DNA of 64,000 bases from Sulfidibacter corallicola (GTDB lineage Bacteria > Acidobacteriota > Holophagae > Acanthopleuribacterales > Acanthopleuribacteraceae), in the NCBI RefSeq assembly GCF_017498545.1, contig NZ_CP071793.1, forward strand, positions 10,658,256 to 10,722,255, given 5' to 3'. Position numbers and translations under genes: made by a program. Positions 28,301 through 35,100 of the stretch are shown piece after piece (the first letter of the stretch is position 1; each line of letters begins with the position of its first letter). The notes beneath the pieces were generated by a model, which saw only the letters and a list, made by a program, of their open reading frames with translations, was not told where the DNA came from and ran no database searches.

Positions 28301-31300
28301 GCAGGTCGTCGCGCGTGTGGGTGGTGCCGCCCTCGCGGCCCTCGCGCAGCAGGTCCCAGAAGGCATCCAGATCGTCGGCGCCCGGGAACCGGCAACTGAG
28401 GCCGATGACGGCCAGGCTGTGATCGTAGTAGTCCGGCAGGTCGACCGCGTCGCGATCGGGCGTCTCGAGCGCTTGATCCGATGGGGCCGGACGGCGCCCG
28501 TTCAAGGGCACGACCCGAGGCGTGCGTTGGGCCCGCAAGCCTTCGGCCGCCGGCTCCTCCCCGCGCATCTTGGCGATGTGGCGCGCCGTTTCGCGAATGG
28601 TGGGATGGCGGAACAGTGCGGTGACATCGAATGGGGCATCCAGGGCCTTTTGGATCCGCGCGGCCACGATGACGGCGGAAATCGAATTGCCGCCCACCTC
28701 GAAAAAGCCGTCGTCAACGCCGATCTCCGCCACTTCGAGCGCGGTCCGCCAGATATCCCGAACCTGGCTTTCCAGCTCGGATTGCGGCACTTGCGCCGCC
28801 GGAACCCGCTGCACGGCGATCGGGCGGGCGGCCAGCGTCTTGCGGTCCAGTTTGGCGTTGGGTGTCAGCGGCAGGGCGTCCAGTTCCAGAATCAGTTCGG
28901 GCACCATGTAGTCCGGCAGCGATCGCTTCAGGGCCGCGCGCAGAGCGGGCGCGTCGATCCGTGCCCCGGCGGCGGGTACCACGTAGGCCACGAGGCGGTG
29001 GTTGTCGCCGTCGCGACGCACAACGGCGGCCGCCTCGGCCACCTCGGGCCGCGCATCCAGGCGGCTCTCGATCTCGCCCAGTTCGATGCGGTAGCCGCGC
29101 ACCTTGACCTGGCCGTCCATGCGGCCGAGGAACTCGATGGAACCGTCGGCCAGCCAGCGGGCCAGGTCACCGGTGCGGTAGACCTTGCCGCCGGAAACGA
29201 AGGGATCCTCGACGAAGCGGGCCTCGGTCAGCTCGGGACGGTTCAAGTAACCCGAAGCGACCCCGTCGCCCCCGATCGACAACTCGCCCGGCACGCCGAC
29301 AGGCGCGGGTTCGCCCCTGCCGTCCAGGATGTAGATGTGGGTGTTGGCGATCGGCTTGCCGATCGTGACCGGCGCCCCGGGTTCGATGTGCCGCACCGTC
29401 GACCAGATCGTGGTCTCGGTGGGACCGAACATGTTCCACACGTCGCAGCCGGTCTCGGCGAAGCGCTGGGCCAACGGTTCGGGCAGGGCCTCGCCGCCGC
29501 AGAGCACGCGAACCCCCTCGCGGTTTCGCCAACCGGCGAGGAACAGCATGGTCCAGGTCGCCGGCGTCGCCTGCATCAGGGTCGGCTGGACGCGGGCGAT
29601 CTCGTCGCGCAGCCGCACCGCGTCCCCGACCTTGTCGGCGGCGCAGATCACACAGGTGCCGCCCACCAGCAGCGGCAGGTAGAGTTCCAAGCCGGAGATG
29701 TCGAAGCAGTAGGTGGTCACGGCGAGCAGGCGGTCGTCGGCGCCGAGCCCCGGTTCGCGCGCCATCGACCACAGGAAGTTGGTCAACCCGCGGTGCGGGA
29801 CGACCACGCCTTTCGGTTTGCCGGTCGATCCGGAGGTGTACATGACGTAGGCGGTCCGATCGGTGCCCCATTCGCCCGGGCTCGGTACCTCGATTTGTGC
29901 CGCCCCGATTTCCGCGATGCGGTCCCAATCGCGATCGAGTGCCACGACCATCGTCTCCGGACCCACCAGATCCGCGACCATCTCCAGGTAGCGGCTCTGG
30001 GTCAGGACGATGCCGGCCTCGCTGTCGGCGACCATGTAGGCCAACCGTTCCGCGGGGAATCCGGGATCCAGCGGCACGTAGGCGCCACCGGAAGCCATGA
30101 CGCCCAGCAAGCCGACCATCATGTCCAGCGAGCGATCCACGCACAGACCCACCAGGCTGCCCGGCGCGACACCTTCGGAACGCAAGTAGGCACCGAGTAC
30201 GTCACATCGCTCGGCCAACTCGGCGTAGCTCAACGAACGCTCCTCGCACGCGACCGCCACCTTGTCCGGCGTGCGCGCGGCCTGCGCCCAAAACAGTTCG
30301 TACGCGGTTTTGTCGGCGGGATACGCGGTCTCGGTTCGGTTCCAGTCGACCAGTATGGTGCGGCGCTCCCGCGCGTCCAACAAGGGCAGCGCATCCACGG
30401 ATCGCGACGCGTCGGTCACCACTTCGGTCAATAGGTGGGTCAGATGGCCGGCCATGCGCGCGGCGGTTTCGGCGCCGTACAGGCTCGGGTTGTACTTCAC
30501 GTGCAGGGTGAAGCGCGGGCCCTCGTCGAAGACTTCCAGGCCCAGTTCGTAGCCGCCCTCCTGGTGCAGGCCCTGGATCAGCTCGACCGGCGTCTGCGGG
30601 GACCCGGAAAGTCCGGCCAGGTCTCCGGTGGCCACCGCGTCCTGGAAGGTGTAGGCCACGTTGAAGACCGGAGGTTCGTCGGCGGAGTACGGCACCTGGA
30701 GTTCGCGCACCAGGGCCGGGAACGGGTAGCCGTTGGCGAGGCTGTCGAGCAGCGTGGCCTGGAGACCCTCCAGGAGGTCCGCGAAGCTGGCCGCCTCGGT
30801 CCAGCGACTGCGCAGGGGCAGCATGTCGATGAAGTAGCCGATGGCCTCCTGGAAACGGGGCTCGCCACGCTGGTTGGTGACCATGCCGACGACCAGGTCG
30901 CGCTGGCCGGAATAACGGGAGAGCAGCACCTTGAACGCCGCCAGGAACAGGGTCGAGAGGAAGCAACGATGGGTCTCGGCCAAGGCGCGCAAATCGCTCG
31001 TCAGCGGCTCCGGCAAGGCCTGGATGTGGGTGGCGCCCTCGAACAGGCGCATCGCGGCGCGCGGTGTGTCGGTGGGCAACTGCAGCGAAGGCAGGGGCCC
31101 TTCCAATTGAGTGCGCCAGTAGTCGAGGCGACGGCGGCCCTCGACGCCGGTGATCATGGCGTGCTCGGCGGCCGCGTAATCGCGAAAATCGGCGGGCAGG
31201 GTACGTGCCTGCGGCTGACGCCCCGCGCACAGGTCGCGATAGGCGTGCAGCAACGTCTTCAGGAAGGGCAGAAACGAGACGCCGTCGAACAGGATGTGGT

Positions 31301-32153
31301 GGACGACCGCCAAGAGGAAGTGCTCCTCGGGGCCGCGGGAAAAGAGAGCGACGCGCAGCAACGGGCCGCGCTCGAGGTCGAAGGCCTCGCGGGTCGTGGC
31401 GCGCATGAGTTCGTGAACGGCAGCCATGTCCATGCCGCTGCAATCCCGCTCGACGAAGGACGGCTCGCGACCGGGCCGCCAGCGTTGCACCAGTTGGCCC
31501 TCGTGTTCGGCGACCGTGGCGGCGAGGATCGGGTGCTGTGCGATCAAAAAGTGAACGGCTTTCTTCAACGCGGCCACATCCACGGTTTCGCGCAACGCGA
31601 TGGCCAACGGCACGTTGTAGGCGCTGTTGGTGGGCATCATCTTTTGAAGCGCCCACAGGCCCTGCTGGCCTTCCGTCAGCGGGAACGTCATCGGCTCCGC
31701 GGTCTCGGAGGCCGGGGGCCGCTCGGCTTCCCGCACGGCGGCCTCGGCACCCGAGCCGACCTGGGATCTTTGCGGTTCGGCGAAGAACCGGGCCCCGCCA
31801 GGCAAGGGCTTCAGCCTACGCGAGCCGGATTCGGCCGCGCGGGACCGCTTCGCTTTGCGGCCTTTGGTCCGTCGCACGACCATGCGGGCGAAGTCGGCCT
31901 CGTGCTCGGCGTGCAGGTAGTCGCGCAACTGCTCGATGGTCGGGTACTTGAACAGCACGCTGGGCAACAGCCGGCCCTCGATCTTGCGCTCGATGTCGCG
32001 CACCAGGCCGACCACCGCGGCCGATTTCAAGCCCAGCTCGAAGTAGCCCAGGTGAATGGGCACCTCGTCCACAGCTTTTTTCAGATGCGCGGCCACCGCG
32101 TGCCGCAGAAACAGTTCGATCTTTTCTTGGGTGTTCATGGTGGTGCCACTCAT
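16359..32153 (-). CDS. PKS-NRPS hybrid: ACP-C-A(Gly)-PCP-KS-DH-KR-ACP-KS-DH-KR-ACP-KS (5264 aa)
   Basis: Begins with an ACP (Ser 44, GLKSA) that completes the KS-DH0 of the upstream gene. Then C (HHILFDG at 285-291), A with a glycine-type pocket, and PCP (Ser 1157). KS 1 has Cys 1418, His 1554, His 1594; DH 1 has His 1896 and Asp 2073, but the motif Gly is His 1900; KR 1 has Tyr 2511; ACP Ser 2693. KS 2 has Cys 2961, His 3096, His 3143; DH 2 His 3451 and Asp 3615; KR 2 Tyr 4058; ACP Ser 4230. KS 3 has Cys 4505, His 4640, His 4687, then a 111-bp repeat array, a carrier-like fold lacking Ser, and the flanking subdomain. The start used (ATG 32153) leaves one base after the upstream stop; ATG 32138 would remove five residues. 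Upstream in-frame extension to 32828 lies inside the previous gene and is rejected. Confidence 0.94.
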   Translation of the reverse strand: MSGTTMNTQEKIELFLRHAVAAHLKKAVDEVPIHLGYFELGLKSAAVVGLVRDIERKIEGRLLPSVLFKYPTIEQLRDYLHAEHEADFARMVVRRTKGRKAKRSRAAESGSRRLKPLPGGARFFAEPQRSQVGSGAEAAVREAERPPASETAEPMTFPLTEGQQGLWALQKMMPTNSAYNVPLAIALRETVDVAALKKAVHFLIAQHPILAATVAEHEGQLVQRWRPGREPSFVERDCSGMDMAAVHELMRATTREAFDLERGPLLRVALFSRGPEEHFLLAVVHHILFDGVSFLPFLKTLLHAYRDLCAGRQPQARTLPADFRDYAAAEHAMITGVEGRRRLDYWRTQLEGPLPSLQLPTDTPRAAMRLFEGATHIQALPEPLTSDLRALAETHRCFLSTLFLAAFKVLLSRYSGQRDLVVGMVTNQRGEPRFQEAIGYFIDMLPLRSRWTEAASFADLLEGLQATLLDSLANGYPFPALVRELQVPYSADEPPVFNVAYTFQDAVATGDLAGLSGSPQTPVELIQGLHQEGGYELGLEVFDEGPRFTLHVKYNPSLYGAETAARMAGHLTHLLTEVVTDASRSVDALPLLDARERRTILVDWNRTETAYPADKTAYELFWAQAARTPDKVAVACEERSLSYAELAERCDVLGAYLRSEGVAPGSLVGLCVDRSLDMMVGLLGVMASGGAYVPLDPGFPAERLAYMVADSEAGIVLTQSRYLEMVADLVGPETMVVALDRDWDRIAEIGAAQIEVPSPGEWGTDRTAYVMYTSGSTGKPKGVVVPHRGLTNFLWSMAREPGLGADDRLLAVTTYCFDISGLELYLPLLVGGTCVICAADKVGDAVRLRDEIARVQPTLMQATPATWTMLFLAGWRNREGVRVLCGGEALPEPLAQRFAETGCDVWNMFGPTETTIWSTVRHIEPGAPVTIGKPIANTHIYILDGRGEPAPVGVPGELSIGGDGVASGYLNRPELTEARFVEDPFVSGGKVYRTGDLARWLADGSIEFLGRMDGQVKVRGYRIELGEIESRLDARPEVAEAAAVVRRDGDNHRLVAYVVPAAGARIDAPALRAALKRSLPDYMVPELILELDALPLTPNAKLDRKTLAARPIAVQRVPAAQVPQSELESQVRDIWRTALEVAEIGVDDGFFEVGGNSISAVIVAARIQKALDAPFDVTALFRHPTIRETARHIAKMRGEEPAAEGLRAQRTPRVVPLNGRRPAPSDQALETPDRDAVDLPDYYDHSLAVIGLSCRFPGADDLDAFWDLLREGREGGTTHTRDDLRQRGVPERVLRERDLVSRSLGIAGKDLFDPGFFGIPPRDAAFMDPQFRHLLMHAWWAVEDAGYAPGAIPDTSVFVSAGSSLYQALCHEIRSGGYVLERTDDYVAWLLGQGGTIPTLISYKLGFRGPSVFVHTNCSSTLTGLHLAWRSLQAGEARHALVGGAALFPGTNLGYVHQAGLNFSSDGRIKAFDAAADGMISGEGVGVMLVKRAVDAVRDGDRIYALVRGVAVNNDGAEKAGFYAPSARGQAAVIDRVLTETGVDPATIGYVEAHGTGTKLGDPIEVAALREAWRPHTDAKGFCGLGSVKTNLGHLDTTAGLAGCIKTVLALHHGQLPPTLNYRRANPAIDFTDSPFYVVDRLQPWPEGSEPRRAAVSSFGIGGTNAHAILEAYRPSRHAAERAALAPVRCSRYLVPLSARDEARLRDYAASLLTWLNERAAGDGAFELADLAFTLGAGRAAMAQRLVFAVTDEVRLRRELARFLAGKGDGTAWFRGAADKAGDDLLSEDDQRRLVAEWIERRQFERIAKAWCAGYPVDWSALWGSFSSEDRRPPRRIAAPSYPFARESYWPEPKPVSDGSGGAGVLHPLVHRNAANLNQLRFTTTLTGGEFFLADHVIEHRKILPGVAYLEMIRAAVALAARRPDGAEPAIRLRTCVWLRPIAVTDTPVEVAIELAPQTENRISCTVTTEADGPGGARIEHFRGDVLLVPTEVEAELGLTALRERMTEERVPGEVLYRGQDRATFLHGPSLRGVRAAVRGGRAPEGEALGELALPECVADTLDRFAAHPSLLDSGVQVALHFATGRLTAQATANAVPGYGVPFALDEMEVLRPCSEAMWVWARHAASGDAGGRSNGQSLDLDFCDDQGRICLRLKGLAYRLLTPGQANWGAGEIDTLLLEPTWTERPVSAVHGSRATGEKADRRRIVLCGFPRTCVAALHGTLAPLHKVEALPVDAAAPPALRFRDQALRLFHIVREEIEAGLDGGALLQVVVPSDGPDHLSTALAGLLKTARLEHPRLRTQLVELDPHIEHAELASVLGAALGDLDAVHLRHEGDSLKVPHWRELEPDSASSPWRDRGLYLITGGSGGLGLMFAEDIAAKARDVILVLTGRSALGREVRDRIARIRAAGADVRYRQLDVADKAAVEKLIAELIAEAAGQDRPALHGVLHLAGVVDDRYLVKKTGEAFRAVLEPKVLGAANLDAATRDIPLDFFISFSSMSAQGGPGQADYAAANAFLDAYAIDRAARVSSDRADRGPTDRGPTDRGPTDRGPTDRGPHGRSLAIAWPLWQAGGMAADEAARSRLAETLGLQPLATDQGLAAFYRAWASGRPNVAVVSGDVRKLRRAFLTTADSRDVEPRTETAVPSPATPVDPDDLFRRLRAELGRAVSDLLKVDAGRIRGEASFDDYGFDSISFADFANRLNKTFGLALLPTIFFEYPNLDALTTHLLEQHRDALANRLQEGRVRQPLPRTPAEPAPAKTEARVSGSPWRVEPQVAPRSEPAVGDRGPEPIAIVGISGTFPNSPDVAALWRNLETGTDCISEIPADRWDWRRIFGDPLAEPNRTNVKWGGFVDTVPEFDPLFFGISPREAEFMDPQQRLLMTYVWSAIEDAGYSARALAGKRLGLFIGTDGTSGYASLMVQARRGIESYSATSVPSFGPNRMSYFLDVTGPSEPVETACSSSLVAIDRAIQAMRAGSCEMAVVGGVHALVNPSAHISFSKAGALAPDGRCKTFSPQANGFALSEGAGMLVLKKLRDAEAAGDHIYGVVRATAVNHGGRASSMTAPNPKAQAALLRSAWRQAGVDPRTVGYIETHGTGTKLGDPAEINGLKLAFRELYRDTGDERVTETHCALGSVKSNLGHLVLAAGVAGVIKVLLQLKHKTLAKSLHTEDINPFIQLEGSPFTIVRETQAWPAPRDAAGRELPRRAGVSSFGIGGANAHVVIEEYRAPDSEQPAPTSSGPVAILLSARNGKRLRDYAQKLLTYCEARPENAGDPGPDADLAAVAFTLQTGRDAMDVRLGTVVGSFSELAERLRGFLADGSSAPGLAMGRVRHDDASSESAADVAQRRAEIERLLEEGAPTELLAHWVDGAEVDWARLYAHPPRRLSLPTYPFARDRYWLPEGIDWTRMQGVAGSTAALHPLVQRNASTFAAQRYGSVFDRDAFFLRDHQVDGRPMLPGVAYLEMARAAYQDALGEDAAPALAVKNVVWLRPFVLDKDSRELHIALKPSGSGAEFEVATEAVVHCQGTVQAEAVAAEPEPLDLDALRDACDPEAVASDRLYAAFSSPQFRLGPSFRAIHRLYRGESGVLAELVLPPSVGADREAFVLHPSLLDSALQASTALFGDASTEGFSRPALPFTLVELTLYRPLPDRLWAWVRATSRPDGAAKTRKLDLDLCDGEGRLCVRMRGFSFRIFGEEVRTEPANDETLLLAPQWLARPIPAVIEPASLQRHYVCVLDKPHLAQALRAEKGPYEAMSLPVDDPDDMVQGFHSQALGVLELLQRLESVRASEPMLVQLVVPCNGADPGSAQGLHGLLATGTTELLALWTQLLFVPADLGAAELHSLLLAERRGLEHAVRHGGGRRQGARRSAIRHRSVHFRRGERLELVPKPLPNTDPAEPTLPWRQDGVYLITGGLGGLGVLFAREIADRVAGARLILVGRSPLSAEGETVLRELNERGAHSEYQQVDVARAEQVTVLVDEIHADYGRLNGILHCAGVLRDSLLARKTRAELNAVLAPKVAGAVNLDRASRGMGLDLFLLCSSLAAEIGSLGQAGYAAANGFLDAFAAYRNKLVAVGRRDALNDETAYGHTLAVDWPYWRDGGMRIDDRRLDALRAQAGMAPLPAEAGFAALYRVLTHEIDRVLVLHGDGPRLRELFSPDESEQTEPTALDQVVTREVEPETSPLPVDEKRLFQKVRAVLAEALSGLLKIPLDEIDPGLEFDRYGLESIMLTDFSNQLNGEHRLGLIPTVFYEHPTLDKLTRHLIASDRDALARRFLDVGAPTEPEKRGQARPEPSLDTGAKGPAPAHRFQVAKPVAATEAAAVPVDPGAAEEGIAIVGMSGRFPMAADLDALWANLAAGRDCIRVVPAERWDWREVFGDPLQEANKTDIRWGGFIDRAGDFDPRFFGITPKEALAMDPHQRLLLTYAWLALEDAGHAAASLAGQDLGVFVGTANSDYGTLFGRANETIEGFSTTALSPSAGPNRISFFLDVHGPSEPIETACSSSLVAIHRAVQSIHAGCCSMALVGGVHVVATPGGHIGFSKAQALSKDGRCKTFAPDADGFAIGEGVGMLLLKRLSRAEADGDHIYGVIRATAENHGGRANSLTSPNPVAQAELLKKAYRKADIDPRTVGYVETHGTGTKLGDPAEINGLKSAFGELYRETGEAAVTEPHCGLGSIKSNIGHAVLAAGVAGVIKVLLQMKHRTLVKSLHCARVNPYIDLGNSPFYLVRENRPWASIRDDDGNPLPRRAGISSFGFGGANAHVILEEYIPPDVAEREARTDEPVAFVLSAKSEAVLRTYATSLLTHVKANYLPPDRSDAPESTRRQKGDEKPGRFIRRMNETKPAGKESPQAQEGSPPHTASPKGAEKPGRFIRRMNETKPAGEESPQAKEGSPPHTASPKGAEKPGRFIRRMNETKPAGKESPQAKEGSPAHTASPKGDEKPGRFIRRMNESKPAGKESPQAQKLASHHLESTKETLRNLLAQILAVEPADIDVDQAFESFGLSRIQKLELHRRLLQRFEVELDAHAFLQMSHPSELLALLDFAAEPVFHEPEPDADRADPTTVRPEPVIPSLSDVAFTLQVGREAMTERLGFLVTSFEALAERLEAFLSQPSGGDGHDAMREQGLFRGRVTRNRANAAAYDPHGDKAEDLDRLTDQRRLDELLALWVDGHTPDWRRLYAGRRPKRLALPTYPFAFENFWVGQPRAQAGADSATSASPPHPAAGADEAKRTQTAPERPSVLQQLKHLPTLEVPRTILGK
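16362..19160 (-). other. KS with REP-like array and serine-less carrier-like fold; half-module
   Basis: Residues about 4332-5263. Complete KS triad. The 37-residue repeats and the carrier-like fold sit between the KS body and the flanking subdomain (TLQVGREAMTERL ... LPTYPF). The cMT and ACP needed to complete the module begin the next protein. Confidence 0.88.
17262..17668 (-). repeat. REP-like hairpin array, four copies, 111-bp period
   Basis: Hairpins at 17289-17307, 17400-17418, 17511-17529 and 17622-17640, GTAG on the minus strand. Each 37-residue unit contains KPGRFIRRMNETKPAG. The array lies between the last KS of the 5264-aa protein and a carrier-like fold. Confidence 0.93.
19310..23793 (-). 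other. module KS-DH-KR-ACP
   Basis: Residues about 2788-4281. Complete KS triad (Cys 2961, His 3096, His 3143), canonical DH (HQVDGRPMLP; Asp 3615), KR with GGLGGLG, Tyr 4058 and Asn, LRD instead of LDD, and ACP Ser 4230 (YGLESI). Expected to add a C2 unit and leave an alpha,beta-double bond. Confidence 0.9.
23925..28422 (-). other. module KS-DH-KR-ACP following glycine
   Basis: Residues about 1245-2742. KS of the amino-acid-following type (VHTNCSSTL, Cys 1418). DH motif HVIEHRKILP has the catalytic His 1896 but His at the Gly position; Asp 2073 is present. KR has GGSGGLG, Tyr 2511 and Asn in DYAAANAF, with VVDD (LDD-like, B-type). A five-copy DRGPT run lies inside the KR. ACP Ser 2693. Confidence 0.87.
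24481..24553 (-). repeat. 15-bp tandem repeat encoding DRGPT
   Basis: Four exact 15-bp copies plus a partial fifth. They add DRGPT units in the KR after the DYAAANAF helix (IDRAARVSS) and before SLAIAWPLW. Copy number is likely to vary by slippage. No hairpin of the GTAG type. Confidence 0.92.
28560..32153 (-). other. ACP followed by NRPS module C-A-PCP, predicted glycine
   Basis: Residues 1-1198. ACP Ser 44; a basic linker; C with HHILFDG (about 155-595); A with YTSGSTGKPKG near 769 and pocket residues Asp, Ile, Leu, Gln, Leu, Gly, Met, Ile, Trp plus Lys (FDISGLE, LMQATPATW, VLCGGE, MFGPTETTIW). This is the glycine code with Met for Leu at one site. PCP Ser 1157. Confidence 0.88.
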
Positions 32154-32154
32154 T

Positions 32155-35100
32155 TCAGAGATTTTCCAGCTCGGATGGCGAGAGGAACTCCCACTCGCCG
32201 GAGGTGTCGAGGTCGTCGTCGGTCGGCTCGGGCGAACGAACCGCCGTGGATGGATCCTGTTTGGGATAGGCCAAGCCGGACAGCGAGACCAACACGCGTC
32301 CGCCCTCGTCGCACAGGGCCAGTTCCAGCACCGGTCCCTCACCGGCCGACCGAATCCAGGCCCACATCCGACGCGGACAGCTACCGTGCACATCCAGCGC
32401 GGCGAGGGACGCCGGCAGCGATGGGCGGCTGTCGCCGAGCAGGCCGAAACAGGCTTGCAGCGCCGCATCCAGCAGACAGGGATGCAGGCCGAACACCTGG
32501 TGGTCGTCTTCCAGCGACGGCGGCAGGACCAGTTCGGCCAGCACGCCTTCGGGCCCCACGAACAAGCGATTGAGGCCGCGCATGGACGCGCCATGAACCT
32601 GGCCCAGGGATTCGAGGGCCAGGTAGAAGGCCTCTCGATCCAGCACTTTGTGGTTGCAGGACTGCCGCAGCCGAGCCAGCTCCAAAACGGGGCCCTGGCG
32701 CTGCATCGCCGCATGCGCCAACCCCTGGCAATGGATCCACGGCTCCGCTTCGCCGCCGTCGTGAATTTCGAAGGCGATCGCGTCACCGCGCGGGACCAGC
32801 CGAATCTGTAGATGGCTCGCGCCGGCATCGACCGGCGACGGCTCGGCCCACACCACCTCGCGCAGGCTCACGGCCTCTTCGGCGGCGATGCCGCGACCCA
32901 TGGCCGCGCGTGCCGCGGTCAATGCCATCTCCAGGTAGGCCGCCGCCGGCAGCATGCGCTGCAGTTGACCGTCGGCGGCGCGAACGCCGAAATCGCGAAT
33001 GAAGAATTCCTCGCCGTTGAACCAGGAGCTGAAGCGCTGCTCGCTGAGGTCCGAGGTGTTGGCGTGGACCAACGGGTGCAGTTCGGCGCGCGGCGCGGCG
33101 GGTTCCGCGAATGCCGGAACCTGGGCTTCGGGGGCAGGAGATCCCACGAGGGACCGCGCCTCTTCCAGCCCGTAACGCTGGCCCGCGAAGGGGTAGGCCG
33201 GCAGGTGGAGCCGCGCGGGTCGGGCGTCGCCATAAATCCGCGCCCAATCGATGTCGACACCACCCACCCACATCTTGGCGACCTTTTTCAGCTTGCCCTT
33301 GGCCAGTCGGTGCTGGGCCTTGCGCTGGCGTTCTTCCCGGTCCTTCGCCGAGGAGCCTCCGTCCACCACGCCGCGGAAACACTTCACGATCTCGTCCTCA
33401 CCGCGCACGAACGCGTCGAGCTGGCCGCGCAGGCGTTCGAGGTGCTTGGCGACGAAGGCCACGCGATGGGCCAGGGGCCGGCGCCCCACCTGGAGGGTCC
33501 AGGCCAGGCTGGCAAGGAGCCCTTCGCCGCCGGCGTCCGCCTCGGTCGAGGTCTCCAGGAAGCGCAACAAGCGAACCGCGACGGCGGTCAAACGGTCCCC
33601 ATCGGCCGCCGAGAGCAGGATCAGGTGTACCTGGGGTCCGAAGACCTCGGCGTCGGCATCGGTTTCGATATGGGGCGCGGCGTTCGGGCCCTGCTCGAAA
33701 ATCGCGTGGGCGTTGGTGCCGCCGACCCCGAACGAACTCAGCGCGGCGCGGCGTGGCGCCGCACCGGCCGGCCAGGGCTCGTTCGCCAGCGCCAGGTAGA
33801 ACGGCGAGCCGTCCAGATCCAGATCGGGGTTGGGCTCGCGGCAATGGATCGTGGGCAGGATTTCGCCGTGCTTCAGGCTCAACAAGACCTTGATCGCACC
33901 GGCCAGTCCGGCCGCCGTGTCCAGGTGCCCGATGTTCGATTTGACCGAGCCGATGCCGCAGCGCGCCTGGCCGGTCTCGGCCGCGGCGTAACCCTCGCGC
34001 AGGGCGTCGAACTCGATGGCATCGCCCAGCAGGGTCCCGCTGCCGTGGGCCTCCACGTACCCGATCGAACGCGGATCCACACCCGTGGCCTTCAGCACCT
34101 TGCGGATCACCTTCACTTGGCCCTGATTGCTGGGGGCGTAGAAACCGACCTTGCCGGCGCCGTCGTTGTTGAGGCCCACCCCGCGCAGCAGGCCGTAGAT
34201 CGCGTCGCCGTCGCGAATCGCATCCAGCGCGCGCTTGAGGACCAGGACACCCACGCCCTCGCCGATCACCATGCCGTCGGCCGCGGCATCGAACGCCTTG
34301 CAGCGCCCGTCGGAAGCGAAGCCCTGACCCTCGCGGTGCAGGTAGCCGGGTTTGGTTTCGGGAAACAGCATCGCCGCACCGACCAAGGCCTGGTCGGACT
34401 GGCCGGAGAGCAGGTCCTGCCGCGCCAGGTGCATTGACGTCAGCGACGAGGAACAGTTGGAGTGGACGAACACGCTGGCGCCGCTGAGCCCCAGCCGGTA
34501 GGAGATCATGGTCGGGATCGAGCCGCCCTGGGACAGCACCCAGGAGGCGTAGCCGTCCGAGCCCAGCTCGATGCCCGCGGCCGAACGTTGCAGCATCGCC
34601 TGGTAGAGGCTGTTCCCGGCCGACATGTACACGCTGGTCTCGGGCATCGCGTCCGGGGTGTAGCCGGCGTCCTCGATCGCCCGCCAGGCGTGCAGCAGCA
34701 GTTGGCGGAACTGCGGATCCATCAGGCTGACCTCGTCGGGGGCGATGTTGAAGAACGCGGGGTCGAACAGGTCCTTGCCCTCGATGTCCATGTGGCGCGG
34801 CACGAAGCTCGGATCGCGAACCAGGCCTTCGGGAAGGCCCATGGCGCGCAGTTCCTCGGTCGAGAAGAAACCGCCGCCGTCCATCCCGCCGCGCAGGTTC
34901 TCCAGGAACGCGCGGTGGTCGCGGGCGCCCGGGAAGTGGCAGGACATGCCGATCACCGCCACGCTGTCGGCGTAGTAGTCGGGCCATTCCGGCTTGGCCG
35001 TCGGAATCGCGAGGGTCTGCGGGAACGACGGTGCCGGTGCCTCGGCCGGAACCGGATCCAATCGCGTTGGCAGCGGCTCGACCTCGGGCACCCGAGCCTT

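Noticed and set aside
22110..30434. Long plus-strand open frames (also 635-2821, 8297-11647, 12275-16375, 17565-22061, 34462-38463, 41335-44673)
   Set aside because: They lie antisense to clear PKS/NRPS domains, have His/Gln/Arg/Gly-rich composition, and contain no recognisable domain. They are codon-bias shadows of high-GC genes.
32154..32828. Longer start for the 5264-aa protein (ATG 32828)
   Set aside because: The added residues are out-of-frame translation of the upstream DH domain; the ACP starts at 32153 or 32138.
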